Source: JAPOXR01 sp963662395 (lineage in GTDB: Bacteria; Pseudomonadota; Alphaproteobacteria; Rhodobacterales; Rhodobacteraceae). Taken from it: a stretch of 64,000 bases of DNA. Positions 1-9,402 of the stretch are shown one piece after another. The notes under the pieces were generated by a model. It searched no databases. It was not told the DNA's origin and saw only the letters and a program-made list of their open reading frames with translations. The translations under genes and the position numbers were made by a program. The stretch spans positions 1,674,001-1,738,000 of the forward strand of contig OY759511.1 in the NCBI GenBank assembly GCA_963662395.1, given 5' to 3'. The first letter of the stretch is position 1. The number at the start of each line of letters is the position of its first letter.

Positions 1-2
1 TC

Positions 3-953
3 TCATGCAGTGCACCATCCAGTATCCCGTCTCCTGATCATGCCTTTAGATTCGAAGGATTCAAGGCTCGCATTCACCGAAACCAGGGCGCGCCACTCGC
101 GAACTTTTTCGAACTCGTCGCACACAAGATCACGGAGTGCGGCCCGGCCAATTCCAGGATTCCGCGCGATATGGTCAAGCATCGACCGTTCAACTCCGTC
201 CACTCTCGAGCGGCAGTCATCAATCAATTCAAGCGCTGATTCCTTTTGGCGCGGCTCTTCATGTGCCAGGAACACGGTTTCGACGCCGCGGTCCTCGATG
301 AACGCCTCCAGTTTATCGAAAGTGGCCCGCATCACCTCGGGGTCTTCATACAGGTACAGGACCGGATTGAAGATCGGCAGCAGCGGGTCGGCAATGATCA
401 GCGCCCGGCTGGACAACTCGTAGAACCCGATCTCGGCCATGGAATGCCCGAAGCACTCCACTACCTCCAGGATGACCCCGCCGCCCAGATCCATGTTGTC
501 ACCCTCGACAAGGAACCCGTCCAGCGGGCCTTCTTCGGGTGCCATCCAGTCCAGATATTCGGAATTCAGATCAAACTGCTCACCCTCCGGAAATGCATGC
601 ACGATCGTCCTTGCGTTCAGCATGTTGTCGGCGATCCGGTCCGCCCGGGCAGCATGTCCGAGGATGCGGCATCCGGTATCCCGCTTCAGCGGACCGTTAT
701 TGCCGATATGATCCATGTGCTCATGCGAGACCAGAAGCAGCGAAAGGTCCTCCCTGGCACGGCCGATCTCTCCAAATCCCCGCATCAGCGACGGGTATCC
801 GACATGGATACCGCTGTCGACCAGAGCAAGTTGGTTACCTCCGATCACGAAAAAGACCCGTGTGGCGGTCTTGCCTGCATGATCGCCGGGCAACCCCATT
901 TCCACGGATGCAATCGGCCCTTCCCTGACGCCAATAACGCTGTCACTGCTCAT
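3..953 (-). CDS. MBL-fold metallo-hydrolase
   Basis: A 316-residue protein of the metallo-beta-lactamase fold. The zinc motif HEHMDH lies near residues 77-82. Further candidate ligands are the His of GHSMAE, the Asp of IADPLL and the His of LAHEE. This fold hydrolyses thioesters, lactones or phosphodiesters; the substrate cannot be read from sequence. The ATG is preceded by a GAGG-like ribosome binding site and starts 9 bases after the enoyl-CoA hydratase stop, so it is the last gene of a three-gene operon. By context it may be a CoA-thioester or lactone hydrolase, which is inference. No signal peptide, so cytoplasmic. Confidence 0.85.
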   Translation of the reverse strand: MSSDSVIGVREGPIASVEMGLPGDHAGKTATRVFFVIGGNQLALVDSGIHVGYPSLMRGFGEIGRAREDLSLLLVSHEHMDHIGNNGPLKRDTGCRILGHAARADRIADNMLNARTIVHAFPEGEQFDLNSEYLDWMAPEEGPLDGFLVEGDNMDLGGGVILEVVECFGHSMAEIGFYELSSRALIIADPLLPIFNPVLYLYEDPEVMRATFDKLEAFIEDRGVETVFLAHEEPRQKESALELIDDCRSRVDGVERSMLDHIARNPGIGRAALRDLVCDEFEKVREWRALVSVNASLESFESKGMIRRRDTGWCTA

Positions 954-962
954 GTCGTAACC

Positions 963-1754
963 TCACTGTCCCTTGAATGCAGGTTGCCGTTTTTCCAGGA
1001 ACGCAGCAATTCCCTCGCGGCCATCGGCGGTGGCAAACAGACCGCCAAGCACACGCTGCTCGAGGGTCAGGGCATCTTCAAGCGCCATGCCGATCCCCTG
1101 GTTGATCAGACGCTTGCCCTCTGCCAGCGGCAACGGGGCCCGGGAGGCGAACCCTGCCGCCATTTCGCGGGCGTACGGCAACAACTCGTCGGCCGGAAGT
1201 GACTTCAGCGCCGCCCCGATCCGAACCGCTTCGGCAGCATCCATGAACCGGCCGGAAAGAATGAGTTCCCTTGCCCGCATCGTCCCGATCAGCCGCGACA
1301 ATCTCTGGGTCCCGCCGCCACCGGGCAGGAGACCAAGCTTGATCTCCGGCAGGCCCAGCCTGGCCCGATCCGATACCAGGATGATGTCGCAGCACAGCGC
1401 AAGCTCAAATCCGCCGCCGAGGGCATAGCCGTTTACAGCACAGATCGTGGCTTGCGGCAGGGCTGCGATCCGGTCAAATGTATTCCGGGATTTCTTCTGG
1501 AACGCATCGAATTCCGATTGGCTGACATTGTGGTACCCGGAAATGTCAGCGCCTGCGACAAATCCTTTTCCGGTGCCGGTCAGGATGAGGCACCGGCAGT
1601 CGGCTGTGCCCTGCAATTCGCCGGCCAGGGTGTCGAGTGCGTCCATGATATCGGCATTCAGCGCGCCGAGCGCGTCCTCGCGTTCAATCCGCAACTCCCA
1701 TACGGCACCTTCGGCCGTCAGGACCAGGTTGGGGTGTGGCCGCGATTCACTCAT
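963..1754 (-). CDS. Enoyl-CoA hydratase/isomerase family protein
   Basis: A 263-residue crotonase-superfamily protein. The oxyanion-hole segment GKGFVAGADISG is present, as is the family block NGYALGGGFELALCCD followed by LGLPEIKLGLLPGGGGTQRL. The two glutamates typical of hydratases (in GGGFEL and LPEIKLG) are both there. The start at 1754 is chosen because its ATG overlaps the TGA of the upstream CoA-transferase as ATGA; an upstream in-frame ATG at 1787 would lie well inside that gene. The product likely hydrates or isomerises an enoyl-CoA made from the CoA-transferase product. The substrate is unknown; carnitine-like compounds or branched acids are possible. Confidence 0.9.
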   Translation of the reverse strand: MSESRPHPNLVLTAEGAVWELRIEREDALGALNADIMDALDTLAGELQGTADCRCLILTGTGKGFVAGADISGYHNVSQSEFDAFQKKSRNTFDRIAALPQATICAVNGYALGGGFELALCCDIILVSDRARLGLPEIKLGLLPGGGGTQRLSRLIGTMRARELILSGRFMDAAEAVRIGAALKSLPADELLPYAREMAAGFASRAPLPLAEGKRLINQGIGMALEDALTLEQRVLGGLFATADGREGIAAFLEKRQPAFKGQ

Positions 1755-2998
1755 GCGATTGCCCCGCTGGACTTTAGCTCGCCACATCTCCTCGAACCGA
1801 TCAGGGGTTCCAGTACCTGCCTTGTGTGTTCGCCGACACGCGGCGGCGGATTCCTGCGCGGGGCCGGCGAGCCGGAGAGCCTGACCGGGCAGGCAATCGC
1901 CTTTATGCTGCCGGCTTCAACATGCTGCATTTCAACCAGCAGGTCGGGCTGTGATTCCTCCAGATACCGCATGGCCTCACGGGTGTCGCGGACGGGTGCA
2001 CACCAGAGATCGGCTCCCCGCAGCAATTGCAACAGCTCATCAGTGGTCATTTTTCGGCAGTGGTCATCAATTCGAGATTTGACAATGTCCCGTGTCGAAA
2101 AATCATCCATCATTTCGAGTTCCGGATCATCGAAAATCTCGGCGAGTTTCGCAAGCGGGCTCAGGGCAATGGCCACGTATCCATCGGAAGTGGGGTGAGC
2201 ACCGTATGGCGCGTTGTTCCAAGGCGTCGCGAGACCGCTTGCCGAACGGTTGAACTCCACATCCTGGTTCAGAACCGCAAAATTTTCCTGCGCCATGGCA
2301 TTCAATGTCGAGGTAAAAAGATCCACTTCAATCTGTTGGCCGTAACCGTTCCGGTCGCGTGCAATCAGGGCCGCCAGTATGCCCGCGATCATGGATTGGG
2401 AGGCTGCAAAATCGGCAATCGGCGTACCGCAGGGCGTCGGCGGATCATCCGCCCGCCCGGTGTTGTACATGACACCTGACATCGCCTGCGCCAACAGATC
2501 CTGACCGGGCCAGTTTTCCCTCGCGAGCCTGGTCGACTGCCCCCAACCGGAGCCGGATGCATAGATGATATCGCTGCGGACCTGCCTGAAGTCGGAATAT
2601 CCAAGTCCCAGGCGATCCATGACACCGCTTCGGAAATTCTCGGTGACGACATCAAATTCAGCGGCGATTTCCAGCAGCAGTTGGCGTCCGTCCTCGTGTT
2701 TCAGATCGACGGCGATCGACCGCTTGTTCCGGTTGAACGAATGGAACGCCGCCGAATCACGCCCGACAAATTCACCCAGCATCGGCATGCCCCGCATCCA
2801 GTCGCCACTGCCTGGCCGTTCAACCTTGACGACATCCGCTCCGAGATCCGCAAGCGTCTGCGTGCATAGCGGCCCCATCATCATCTGGGTAAAGTCCAGG
2901 ATCCGGATTCCGGACAGTGCCCGCGGCTTGCCGACATCGGCCGCAGAATCGGCAGATTCACCGGTTCTGTCCAAATGCGGCTCCGAATATTCAGCCAC
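1751..2998 (-). CDS. CaiB/BaiF family CoA-transferase (class III)
   Basis: A 415-residue class III CoA-transferase. The N-terminal block IRILDFTQMMMGPLCTQ, ADVVKVERPGSGD and NRNKRSIAVDLK are family hallmarks. The segment GTPIADFAAS should hold the catalytic aspartate. These enzymes move CoA between carboxylic acids, for example in carnitine, oxalate or bile-acid metabolism. It is first in an operon with an enoyl-CoA hydratase and an MBL-fold hydrolase, and is read divergently from a LacI-type regulator. That makes it a likely regulated catabolic gene with unknown substrate. Confidence 0.9.
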   Translation of the reverse strand: MAEYSEPHLDRTGESADSAADVGKPRALSGIRILDFTQMMMGPLCTQTLADLGADVVKVERPGSGDWMRGMPMLGEFVGRDSAAFHSFNRNKRSIAVDLKHEDGRQLLLEIAAEFDVVTENFRSGVMDRLGLGYSDFRQVRSDIIYASGSGWGQSTRLARENWPGQDLLAQAMSGVMYNTGRADDPPTPCGTPIADFAASQSMIAGILAALIARDRNGYGQQIEVDLFTSTLNAMAQENFAVLNQDVEFNRSASGLATPWNNAPYGAHPTSDGYVAIALSPLAKLAEIFDDPELEMMDDFSTRDIVKSRIDDHCRKMTTDELLQLLRGADLWCAPVRDTREAMRYLEESQPDLLVEMQHVEAGSIKAIACPVRLSGSPAPRRNPPPRVGEHTRQVLEPLIGSRRCGELKSSGAIA

Positions 2999-3026
2999 GT
3001 CAACCAGCTTAATGCTCCCGATCTCT

Positions 3027-3042
3027 GGTAATTCGATTTACC
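3027..3042. promoter_or_regulatory. Putative LacI-family operator
   Basis: GGTAATTCGATTTACC is a 16-base palindrome with one mismatched pair and a central CG, the classic layout of LacI/GalR-family operators. It lies about 30 bases upstream of the CoA-transferase start, in the divergent gap shared with the LacI-family gene. The role as an operator is inferred from symmetry and position only. Confidence 0.5.
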
Positions 3043-3166
3043 GGAGGTTATCATACGGATCAATTCCTGCAATGGTCATGCTGGCATTCGGCATTCAGTG
3101 AATTGGTTGTTCCGGTTTGCAGCCTGCACACCAGTGTCCGCAACTACAGGAAACACAGTCAATGCC

Positions 3167-4183
3167 ATGACCAAACTGGCGGACATCGCCCGGCTGTCCG
3201 GTGTATCGCCCGCGGTGGTGTCAAGGGTGGTGAACCGGGACCCCAATCTGCGAATCAACGACAGAACCCGCCAGCGCGTGCTGCGAGCCATAAGCGAAAC
3301 CGGATATGTGCCGAATTTTGCGGCCCGCTCGCTTCGTTCCTCATGCACCGAAATTGTTGCCGTGCTGGTCAGCGATGTCACCAATCCGGTCTACTCGGAG
3401 ATCGTGCGCGGCGCACAGACCGCAGCATCCACCGCCCGTAGGGCGCTGTTACTGGGCGATATCAGCAGTGAAGCGGACAGCGCCGGCCATTTGACCGACC
3501 TCATCGGCGGCAGGGGTGTCGACGGGTTGATCATCCAGGCATCCGGCAGCGTCAATGATCAGCTGTTCGAACGCGTGGCGGGGCAAGGGGTGCCAGTGGT
3601 GCTTCTGCAGTCCCGTCTGCGGCTGGCGGCCCATTTGGTCATGCTGCCCGATAGACTGGCGGCAAAATTGGCAACCGCCCATCTCACGGAGCTGGGTCAC
3701 CGACACATCGGTTGCGTCGCCACACAGGCCGGATTGACATTCACCGAAGAGCGAATGGCCGGGTTTCTGACCGAAATCTCCCGGGCTGATCTTCCGGAGC
3801 CTCATTGCCCGCTCGAATATGCGGCGTCGAACATCACCGCGGGAGCCACTGCCGCCGCCACGCTGCTGGGACAGGATGCCCGAATCACCGCATTGGTCTG
3901 CTTCAATGTCTTGGCGGCGATCGGTGCGCATTCCCACATCCGGGCAGCCGGAATGTCGGTGCCCGGGGACATCTCGATCGTGGCCCTGCATGACATAGAT
4001 TTTGCAGCCTATCTTCGCCCACCACTCACGACTGTCTCGATGCCGCTCTACGAAATGGGAAGGCGGGCAGTCGAGATCCTGTGTGAAGGCAGTCCGGAGG
4101 CTGGCGGTGAGACCACGATCGATTCCCCCGCACCGTCATTGATACGGCGATCCAGCACCGCACCGCCACGCAACACGCCGTAA
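3167..4183 (+). CDS. LacI-family transcriptional regulator
   Basis: A 338-residue repressor. The N-terminal helix-turn-helix reads KLADIARLSGVSPAVVSRVV and the hinge YVPNFAARSLR. A periplasmic-binding-protein-like effector domain follows (VAVLVSDVTNPVYSEIV; GHRHIGCVA; VPGDISIVALHDIDFAAY). The start at 3167 places the HTH at residue 3, as usual; an upstream in-frame ATG at 3098 would add an unrelated 23-residue tail. It is divergent from the CoA-transferase operon, which it probably controls together with itself. The effector is unknown, but in this family it is usually a sugar or small metabolite. Confidence 0.92.
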   Translation: MTKLADIARLSGVSPAVVSRVVNRDPNLRINDRTRQRVLRAISETGYVPNFAARSLRSSCTEIVAVLVSDVTNPVYSEIVRGAQTAASTARRALLLGDISSEADSAGHLTDLIGGRGVDGLIIQASGSVNDQLFERVAGQGVPVVLLQSRLRLAAHLVMLPDRLAAKLATAHLTELGHRHIGCVATQAGLTFTEERMAGFLTEISRADLPEPHCPLEYAASNITAGATAAATLLGQDARITALVCFNVLAAIGAHSHIRAAGMSVPGDISIVALHDIDFAAYLRPPLTTVSMPLYEMGRRAVEILCEGSPEAGGETTIDSPAPSLIRRSSTAPPRNTP

Positions 4184-4884
4184 CGCAGCGCAGCACGACG
4201 CCCAATCGAAACTTCCTCCTGATCCATCAATCCCGATCCGGATGACGTGGAGGAAAATTCCCGGCCGTTTGGTCCGGCAGTTGACGAAACCTGCACCGCC
4301 AGCATCTTCGGCAGGCACATCAATGATTTCGGTGCAGATGCACCACATGCCGGGATTTCGATACCCGCCGAACCACTCGTGGATCGTGAATGAGCGACCG
4401 GCAGCAGTAGGTGGAGCCATGATCGAACCGCCGGGTCAATCGTGGAAAGACGTGTCGATGAACGACGCCCGGGAATGCACAATGATCAAGCGCCTGAACA
4501 CAACACTTCCCGACCCGCTGGCGCTCCATGTCGGCGAGATCACCGGCAGCGGCACACTCTCTGAAACCCCGGTGATTTCATCCGCGATCTGGTCCGGCGC
4601 CACCTGGAAGACACGCTGAACTCCATGCACGGAGACGTGTGCGCGCTGCTTGCCCAATCCATGCGCGAGAACGATTATGCGTCTTGGAGCGGTGGTGATC
4701 TTGCCGACGCCCGCAAGGCCGCATTCAGATAGGCTGCCGTGCCAGCCATCATCCGCAGCGCGCTTTTCAAACGCCAACTCCTCGATCTCACAACCGGCTG
4801 CAGGACACGTGCCGGGTCGCTGTTCGCCCTGCAATTCGTCGATCGGATCGATGAACGCTCATGGTGTCATCCGCCACGCCTTGC
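4184..4884. other. Intergenic stretch without recognisable gene
   Basis: About 700 bases between the LacI-family gene and the 3' end of the glutamine-synthetase-like gene. Several short open frames exist on both strands, but none shows a family motif, a good ribosome binding site or a plausible start. It may be a decayed gene. Nothing can be named here. Confidence 0.5.
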
Positions 4885-4906
4885 ACCCACCCGCTGGCGG
4901 GCGGGT
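4885..4906 (-). terminator. Hairpin downstream of gmaS
   Basis: A 10-bp stem (ACCCACCCGC pairing with GCGGGCGGGT, one mismatch) with a two-base loop begins 22 bases past the gmaS stop. There is no T-run after it on the minus strand, so it is only a candidate terminator. Confidence 0.35.
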
Positions 4907-4927
4907 CCAGCGCCGCGGCCTCTCCCC

Positions 4928-6232
4928 TCAGACGTCGAAGGCGTTGTCGCGCTCCCATTCGGAGAAATGGCCGATGAAATCGTCCCATTCCTTGGACTTG
5001 AGCTTTGCCAAGGCGACATGGAACTCGCGGCCCAGGACTTCCGGCAGGAACCGGGACTTCCTGAACAGGCCGATCGCCTCCGAGAGGTTGAGCGGCAGCT
5101 TCGGCGCGTTCCTGACCTTGTGACCCTCGGCATACATGTCGATATCAAGACGCTTGCCGGGATCGATCCGGCTGGCAATGCCGTCAAGCGCCGCCGCCGC
5201 CAGCACGGCCTGCAGGAGATACGGGTTGGCGGCACCATCGGCCAGCCTGACCTCGATCCGGTTGTCGGCCGGAATGCGAATGAGATGGGTGCGGTTATTG
5301 CCGGAATAGGTCACCGTATTCGGTGCCCAGGTGGCGCCTGACATCGTTACCGGCGCATTGATTCGCTTGTAGGAGTTCACCACCGGGTTGGTCACGAGAG
5401 CCATTTCCCGGGAATGCTTCAGCACCCCGCCAATCACGTGATAGGCAAGTTCCGACAGGCCGAGCTCGCCATCACCGGACATCAGGTTGTTCCTGCCGCC
5501 CTCATCCCAGACCGACAGGTGAACATGGCAGCCATTGCCGGTGAGGCGCTCGAGCGGCTTCGGCATGAAGGTCGCCCGCACACCCTGCTGCTCGGCCAGC
5601 GACTTGACCATGAACTTGAAGAAGTTGTGACGGTCGGCCGTGGTGAGCGGGTCGGACGGGCCCCAATTCATCTCGAACTGGCCATTCGCGTCCTCGTGGT
5701 CGTTCTGGTAAGGGCCCCAGCCAAGCTCGTCCATGCAATCGCATATGCTGGTGATCAGCGAATACCGGCGCATGAGGGATTGCTGGTCATAGCAGGGTTT
5801 TCCACGGATGTCGCGCCCATCGGCAATGGCATCCCCCTCATCGGTCAGCACGAAGAATTCCGGCTCGACCCCGGTCAGGAAGGTCATCCCCGCCTCGGCA
5901 GCGCTGGCCATGACATTCTGCAGCACCACCCGGGGCGCCTGCTGCACGATTTCATCATCCATGACCAGGTCGCACGGAACCCATGCGGTCTGCTTCTGCC
6001 ATGGCAGCTGGATCATCCGGTCCAGATCCGGCATCGCCAGCATGTCGGAATCGGCCGGTGTCATGTCGAGATAGGCCGCGAAACCGGCAAAGCCTGCCCC
6101 TTCGGCGGCAATGTCATCAATCGCCGACAGTGGAACCAGCTTCGACCGGGCAACGCCGAACAAATCGGTGAAACTCATGAGAAAATAGCGAATTCCGCTC
6201 GCCCGCGCTCTTTCGGATAAGCTTTCTGCCAT
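4928..6232 (-). CDS. gmaS: Gamma-glutamylmethylamide synthetase (glutamine synthetase type III/GlnT family)
   Basis: A 434-residue glutamine-synthetase-fold enzyme. Family motifs include FTDLFGVARSKLVP near the N-terminus, GVEPEFFVL (metal-binding glutamates), NGCHVHLSVW and NNRTHLIRIP with the RVEVRLADG-like segment RIEVRLADGAANPY. In this subgroup the enzyme condenses glutamate with methylamine at the cost of ATP, the first step of the NMG pathway. That assignment rests on the adjacent mgsABC and mgdABCD genes; plain glutamine or another gamma-glutamylamide synthetase is the alternative. The start at 6232 has AGGA upstream. It lies 50 bases after mgsC in the same transcription unit. Confidence 0.85.
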   Translation of the reverse strand: MAESLSERARASGIRYFLMSFTDLFGVARSKLVPLSAIDDIAAEGAGFAGFAAYLDMTPADSDMLAMPDLDRMIQLPWQKQTAWVPCDLVMDDEIVQQAPRVVLQNVMASAAEAGMTFLTGVEPEFFVLTDEGDAIADGRDIRGKPCYDQQSLMRRYSLITSICDCMDELGWGPYQNDHEDANGQFEMNWGPSDPLTTADRHNFFKFMVKSLAEQQGVRATFMPKPLERLTGNGCHVHLSVWDEGGRNNLMSGDGELGLSELAYHVIGGVLKHSREMALVTNPVVNSYKRINAPVTMSGATWAPNTVTYSGNNRTHLIRIPADNRIEVRLADGAANPYLLQAVLAAAALDGIASRIDPGKRLDIDMYAEGHKVRNAPKLPLNLSEAIGLFRKSRFLPEVLGREFHVALAKLKSKEWDDFIGHFSEWERDNAFDV

Positions 6233-6282
6233 GACCTGGTCCTTTCGTATCCTGGTGTTCATGCCCGGAACTCGGTCCGGTT

Positions 6283-7626
6283 TCAAATGTCCTTTCCGGG
6301 AACCCAGTTGGTGCCGGCCAACGGAACTCCCGACATGGCCGCCGCCTCAACCGTCAGCGCCACCATATCATCCGGCTCCAGATTGTGCACATGGCTCTTG
6401 CCGCAGGCCCTGGCAATCGTCTGCGCCTCCAGCGTCAGCACCGACAGGTAGTTTGCCAGTTTCCTGCTGGCGACAACCGGGTCGAGGCGGCTGGCCAGTT
6501 CGGGATCCTGCGTGGTGATACCTGCCGGGTCATTGCCCGCCTGGTAATCCTCCCAGCACCCTGCCGCCGAACCGAGCTTCCGGTATTCCTCGTCGAGCGC
6601 CGGGTCCTGGTCGCCAATGGCAATCAGGGCAGCGGTGCCGATCGACACCGCATCCGCACCCATGGCCAGGGCCTTGGCCACATCGGCGCCGGAGCGAATG
6701 CCGCCACCGACAATCAGCTGGACCTTCCGGTGCATGTCCAGGTCAATGAGCGCCTGCACCGCCTCCTTGACCGCCACCAGGGTCGGCAGGCCGACATGCT
6801 CGATGAACACGTCCTGGGTTGCCGCCGTGCCGCCCTGCATGCCGTCGATGACAATGGCGTCGGCACCCGCCTTCACCGACAGGGCAGTGTCGTAATAGGG
6901 GCGTGCGGCGCCACACTTGATATAGACCGGTTTTTCCCAGCCGGTGATTTCCCTGAGTTCGAGAATCTTGATGGCCAGATCGTCCGGGCCTGTCCAGTCC
7001 GGATGCCGGCAGGCCGAACGCTGATCGATTCCCTCCGGCAAGCAGCGCATTCCGGCTACCCGTCCGGTGATCTTCTGACCGAGCAGCATGCCGCCACCGC
7101 CAGGCTTTGCACCCTGGCCGACGACGACCTCGATCGCGTCGGCCCGACGCAGATCATCCGGGTTCATGCCGTATCGGGACGGCAGGTACTGGTAGACGAG
7201 GATGGAGGAGTGTTCCCGCTCCTCCGGCGTCATCCCCCCGTCACCGGTGGTGGTCGAGGTTCCGGCCTGGCTTGCCCCGCGACCGAGCGCCTCCTTGGCA
7301 TGGGCCGACAGCGAGCCGAAACTCATTCCGGCGATGGTGATCGGGATCCGCAGATGGATCGGCTTGCTGGCATGACGGGCGCCAATGACCACGTTGGTGC
7401 CACACCGCTCCCGGTATCCTTCGAGCGGATACCGCGACATCGATGCGCCCCGCATGACCAGATCGTCAAAATCGGCAAGCTTGCGCTTGGCACCGAACCC
7501 GCGGATCCGGTAGAGGCCGGTTCGGGCCGCCTCCCGGATATAGTGTATGGACGCCCGGTCGAAGGACGCCGACTCCCGCAGCCCCCAACCGGGAGCCAAT
7601 GCGTTTTCGTCAGTATTGGCCGACAT
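6283..7626 (-). CDS. mgsC: N-methylglutamate synthase subunit C (FMN-binding glutamate synthase-like)
   Basis: A 447-residue homolog of the FMN/alpha domain of glutamate synthase (GlxD type). Recognisable blocks are ITIAGMSFGSLSAHAKEALGRGA, SILVYQYLPSRYG, KPGGGGMLLGQKITGRVAGMR, a Cys-containing stretch LPEGIDQRSACRHPDWTGP, and DAIVIDGMQGGTAATQ for FMN binding. In the NMG pathway the MgsABC complex converts gamma-glutamylmethylamide and 2-oxoglutarate to N-methylglutamate and glutamate. The ATG at 7626 follows AGGATCGGGA and overlaps mgsB by 17 bases; a longer upstream open frame has no family similarity. Confidence 0.87.
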   Translation of the reverse strand: MSANTDENALAPGWGLRESASFDRASIHYIREAARTGLYRIRGFGAKRKLADFDDLVMRGASMSRYPLEGYRERCGTNVVIGARHASKPIHLRIPITIAGMSFGSLSAHAKEALGRGASQAGTSTTTGDGGMTPEEREHSSILVYQYLPSRYGMNPDDLRRADAIEVVVGQGAKPGGGGMLLGQKITGRVAGMRCLPEGIDQRSACRHPDWTGPDDLAIKILELREITGWEKPVYIKCGAARPYYDTALSVKAGADAIVIDGMQGGTAATQDVFIEHVGLPTLVAVKEAVQALIDLDMHRKVQLIVGGGIRSGADVAKALAMGADAVSIGTAALIAIGDQDPALDEEYRKLGSAAGCWEDYQAGNDPAGITTQDPELASRLDPVVASRKLANYLSVLTLEAQTIARACGKSHVHNLEPDDMVALTVEAAAMSGVPLAGTNWVPGKDI

Positions 7627-8317
7627 TCCCGATCCTGAAACTGTACAGCTCCCGTGCCGAGCCGTAGCGGCGAAACCCGTCAGTGCCGGTCCCGTCGCAA
7701 CCGGCCAGCGCCAGCAATTCCGACAATTCCTCCCGGTGGCGGTCCTCAAGCGGCTTCTCCACGCAATCGGCACCAAGGCTGCCGGCCCGGCCGCGCAGGT
7801 ATATCCGGGCCTCGTAGATGGAATCACCCAGCGCCTCGCCGGTATCGCCCAGTACCACCAGTCGCCCGGCCTGGGCCATGAACATGCTCATGTGCCCGAC
7901 ATTTCCCTTCACCACGATATCGGCACCCTTGAGCGAGATGCCACAGCGGGCGGCGGCATTGCCCTCGATGACCAGCAAACCGCCATGGGCAGTCGCACCT
8001 GCTGACTGGCTGGTATCGCCATGCACCCGCACCTGGCCCGACATCATGTTCTCACCGACTCCCTGGCCGGCATTGCCATTGATCTCGACCAGCGCCTGCT
8101 TGTTCATCCCCGCACAATAATACCCGGCATGCCCCTCGATGATGATCCTTGCCGGCGCGTCCAGCCCGCAGGCCAGCGCATGAGCACCGCCCGGGTTGAG
8201 CAGCCGGTACTGCCTCCCCTCCCCGGTCCCGTTCAATGACTGAAGCGTGGCGTTCACATCCCGCAGCTGCGTGTCATGGAGATCAATGACGATCTCGTTC
8301 TGCCCCGGGCCGGCCAT
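7610..8317 (-). CDS. mgsB: N-methylglutamate synthase subunit B (GXGXG domain, GlxC-like)
   Basis: A 235-residue protein resembling the C-terminal GXGXG beta-helix domain of glutamate synthase. Repeating glycine-rich turns are visible (ARIIIEGHAGYYCAGMNKQA, VEINGNAGQGVGENM, LLVIEGNAAARCG, DIVVKGNVGHMS, LVVLGDTGEALGDS). It acts as the structural subunit joining the amidotransferase and FMN subunits. The stop of mgsA and this ATG share bases (TGATG), and an in-frame GTG at 8320 is an alternative start with a GTGA overlap, so translation is coupled. The 3' end overlaps mgsC. Confidence 0.87.
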   Translation of the reverse strand: MAGPGQNEIVIDLHDTQLRDVNATLQSLNGTGEGRQYRLLNPGGAHALACGLDAPARIIIEGHAGYYCAGMNKQALVEINGNAGQGVGENMMSGQVRVHGDTSQSAGATAHGGLLVIEGNAAARCGISLKGADIVVKGNVGHMSMFMAQAGRLVVLGDTGEALGDSIYEARIYLRGRAGSLGADCVEKPLEDRHREELSELLALAGCDGTGTDGFRRYGSARELYSFRIGNVGQY

Positions 8318-9216
8318 CACTCGATGCCCCAGCTGTAGACGATGGCAGGTTCCGGCTCCCAGACCCTGGCCTCGTCGATTCCCGGCAGCGAGGCCAGCGC
8401 CCGGTATTCCGAGCCGAATGCGACGTATTCCCCGGTCTCGGCGAGCACCGCCGGCTTGCAGGCAATCGGATCGCGCAATACCGCGAACCCGTCCGACGTC
8501 CCGGCAACGAAAGTGTAGAAGCCATCAAGCTCCTCCGTGCAGCTCTCCAGCGCATCGTGAAGTGATTGGCCGGCACCCAGTCGGCTGGTTATGAATGCTG
8601 CCGCCACCTCGGTGTCATTCTCGGTCCGAAACTGCATCCCCTCGTGTCGCTCCAGCCGCTCCCGGAGGCGGTTATGATTCGAAAGCGAGCCATTATGCAC
8701 CAGGCAGACATCGGTGCCGGTCGAAAACGGGTGCGATCCGGCGGTGGTCACCGCACTCTCGGTGGCCATCCGGGTATGTCCGACGGCGTGGCTCCCGGCC
8801 ATCCGGCCGATGTCGAACCGCGAGACCACGTCATCCGGGAGACCGGTTTCCTTGTAGATTTCCATCCTGCGGCCGACACTCATGACCTGCATGCCGTCGC
8901 ATTCCGCCTCGAAGATCGACTCGACATCGGAAGGCGGCGCATCGGTGATGATGACACAATGGGTATCGTTGCGGACGAACTCCACATCCTGTCCGGTCCG
9001 GGCACGGATCTTGCCAACCAGCTGGCCCCAGTCCATTTCCGGGTCCGGGCTGAAGGCGGTGATCCTCGTCTTCCCGTCATCATGCTGCCGATAGATGGCA
9101 ACGCCGGCGCTGTCGGGGCCGCGATCGGTCATTTCGATGAGCATCGGGGCAAACATGCTGCCGAGCCTCGACTCGAGGTCCCGGTTCTTCAGGAACAATC
9201 CGACGATTCCGCACAA
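8317..9216 (-). CDS. mgsA: N-methylglutamate synthase subunit A (class II glutamine amidotransferase, GlxB-like)
   Basis: A 299-residue class II (Ntn) amidotransferase. It begins MCGIVGLF, so Cys2 becomes the N-terminal nucleophile after Met removal. Other family blocks are RGPDSAGVAIY, GHTRMATESAVTTAGSHPF and CLVHNGSLSNH, with ENDTEVAAAFI. In MgsABC it handles the amide of gamma-glutamylmethylamide. First gene of the minus-strand operon mgsABC-gmaS. The 186-base gap to the divergent glutaredoxin-like gene should hold the promoter. Confidence 0.87.
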   Translation of the reverse strand: MCGIVGLFLKNRDLESRLGSMFAPMLIEMTDRGPDSAGVAIYRQHDDGKTRITAFSPDPEMDWGQLVGKIRARTGQDVEFVRNDTHCVIITDAPPSDVESIFEAECDGMQVMSVGRRMEIYKETGLPDDVVSRFDIGRMAGSHAVGHTRMATESAVTTAGSHPFSTGTDVCLVHNGSLSNHNRLRERLERHEGMQFRTENDTEVAAAFITSRLGAGQSLHDALESCTEELDGFYTFVAGTSDGFAVLRDPIACKPAVLAETGEYVAFGSEYRALASLPGIDEARVWEPEPAIVYSWGIE

Positions 9217-9402
9217 GGGAGCAGTCCTCGCAGCCAGCTTTCGCCGCTACAATCTTTTTGTGCAGCTGTTTGTCAAGTTGAACCGCGCCCGCAAGACCCG
9301 CCACCGGCATCTGGCCGGCAATGCCGGTGGAAGACCGACACAAATCCGATTATGGAGGGCAGTCGGCCGGTCGCGGCCCGGATTGATCCAGGGGGATTTC
9401 AC

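Noticed and set aside
4242..4619. Plus-strand frame with a few fumarylacetoacetase-like residues (GEITGSGTLSETP)
   Set aside because: The match is a single short stretch without metal ligands, and the frame has no credible start.
8566..9402. Open frame upstream of the glutaredoxin-like gene on the plus strand
   Set aside because: It is the shadow of mgsA on the other strand; the true gene has its own ATG and Shine-Dalgarno-like box at 9403.
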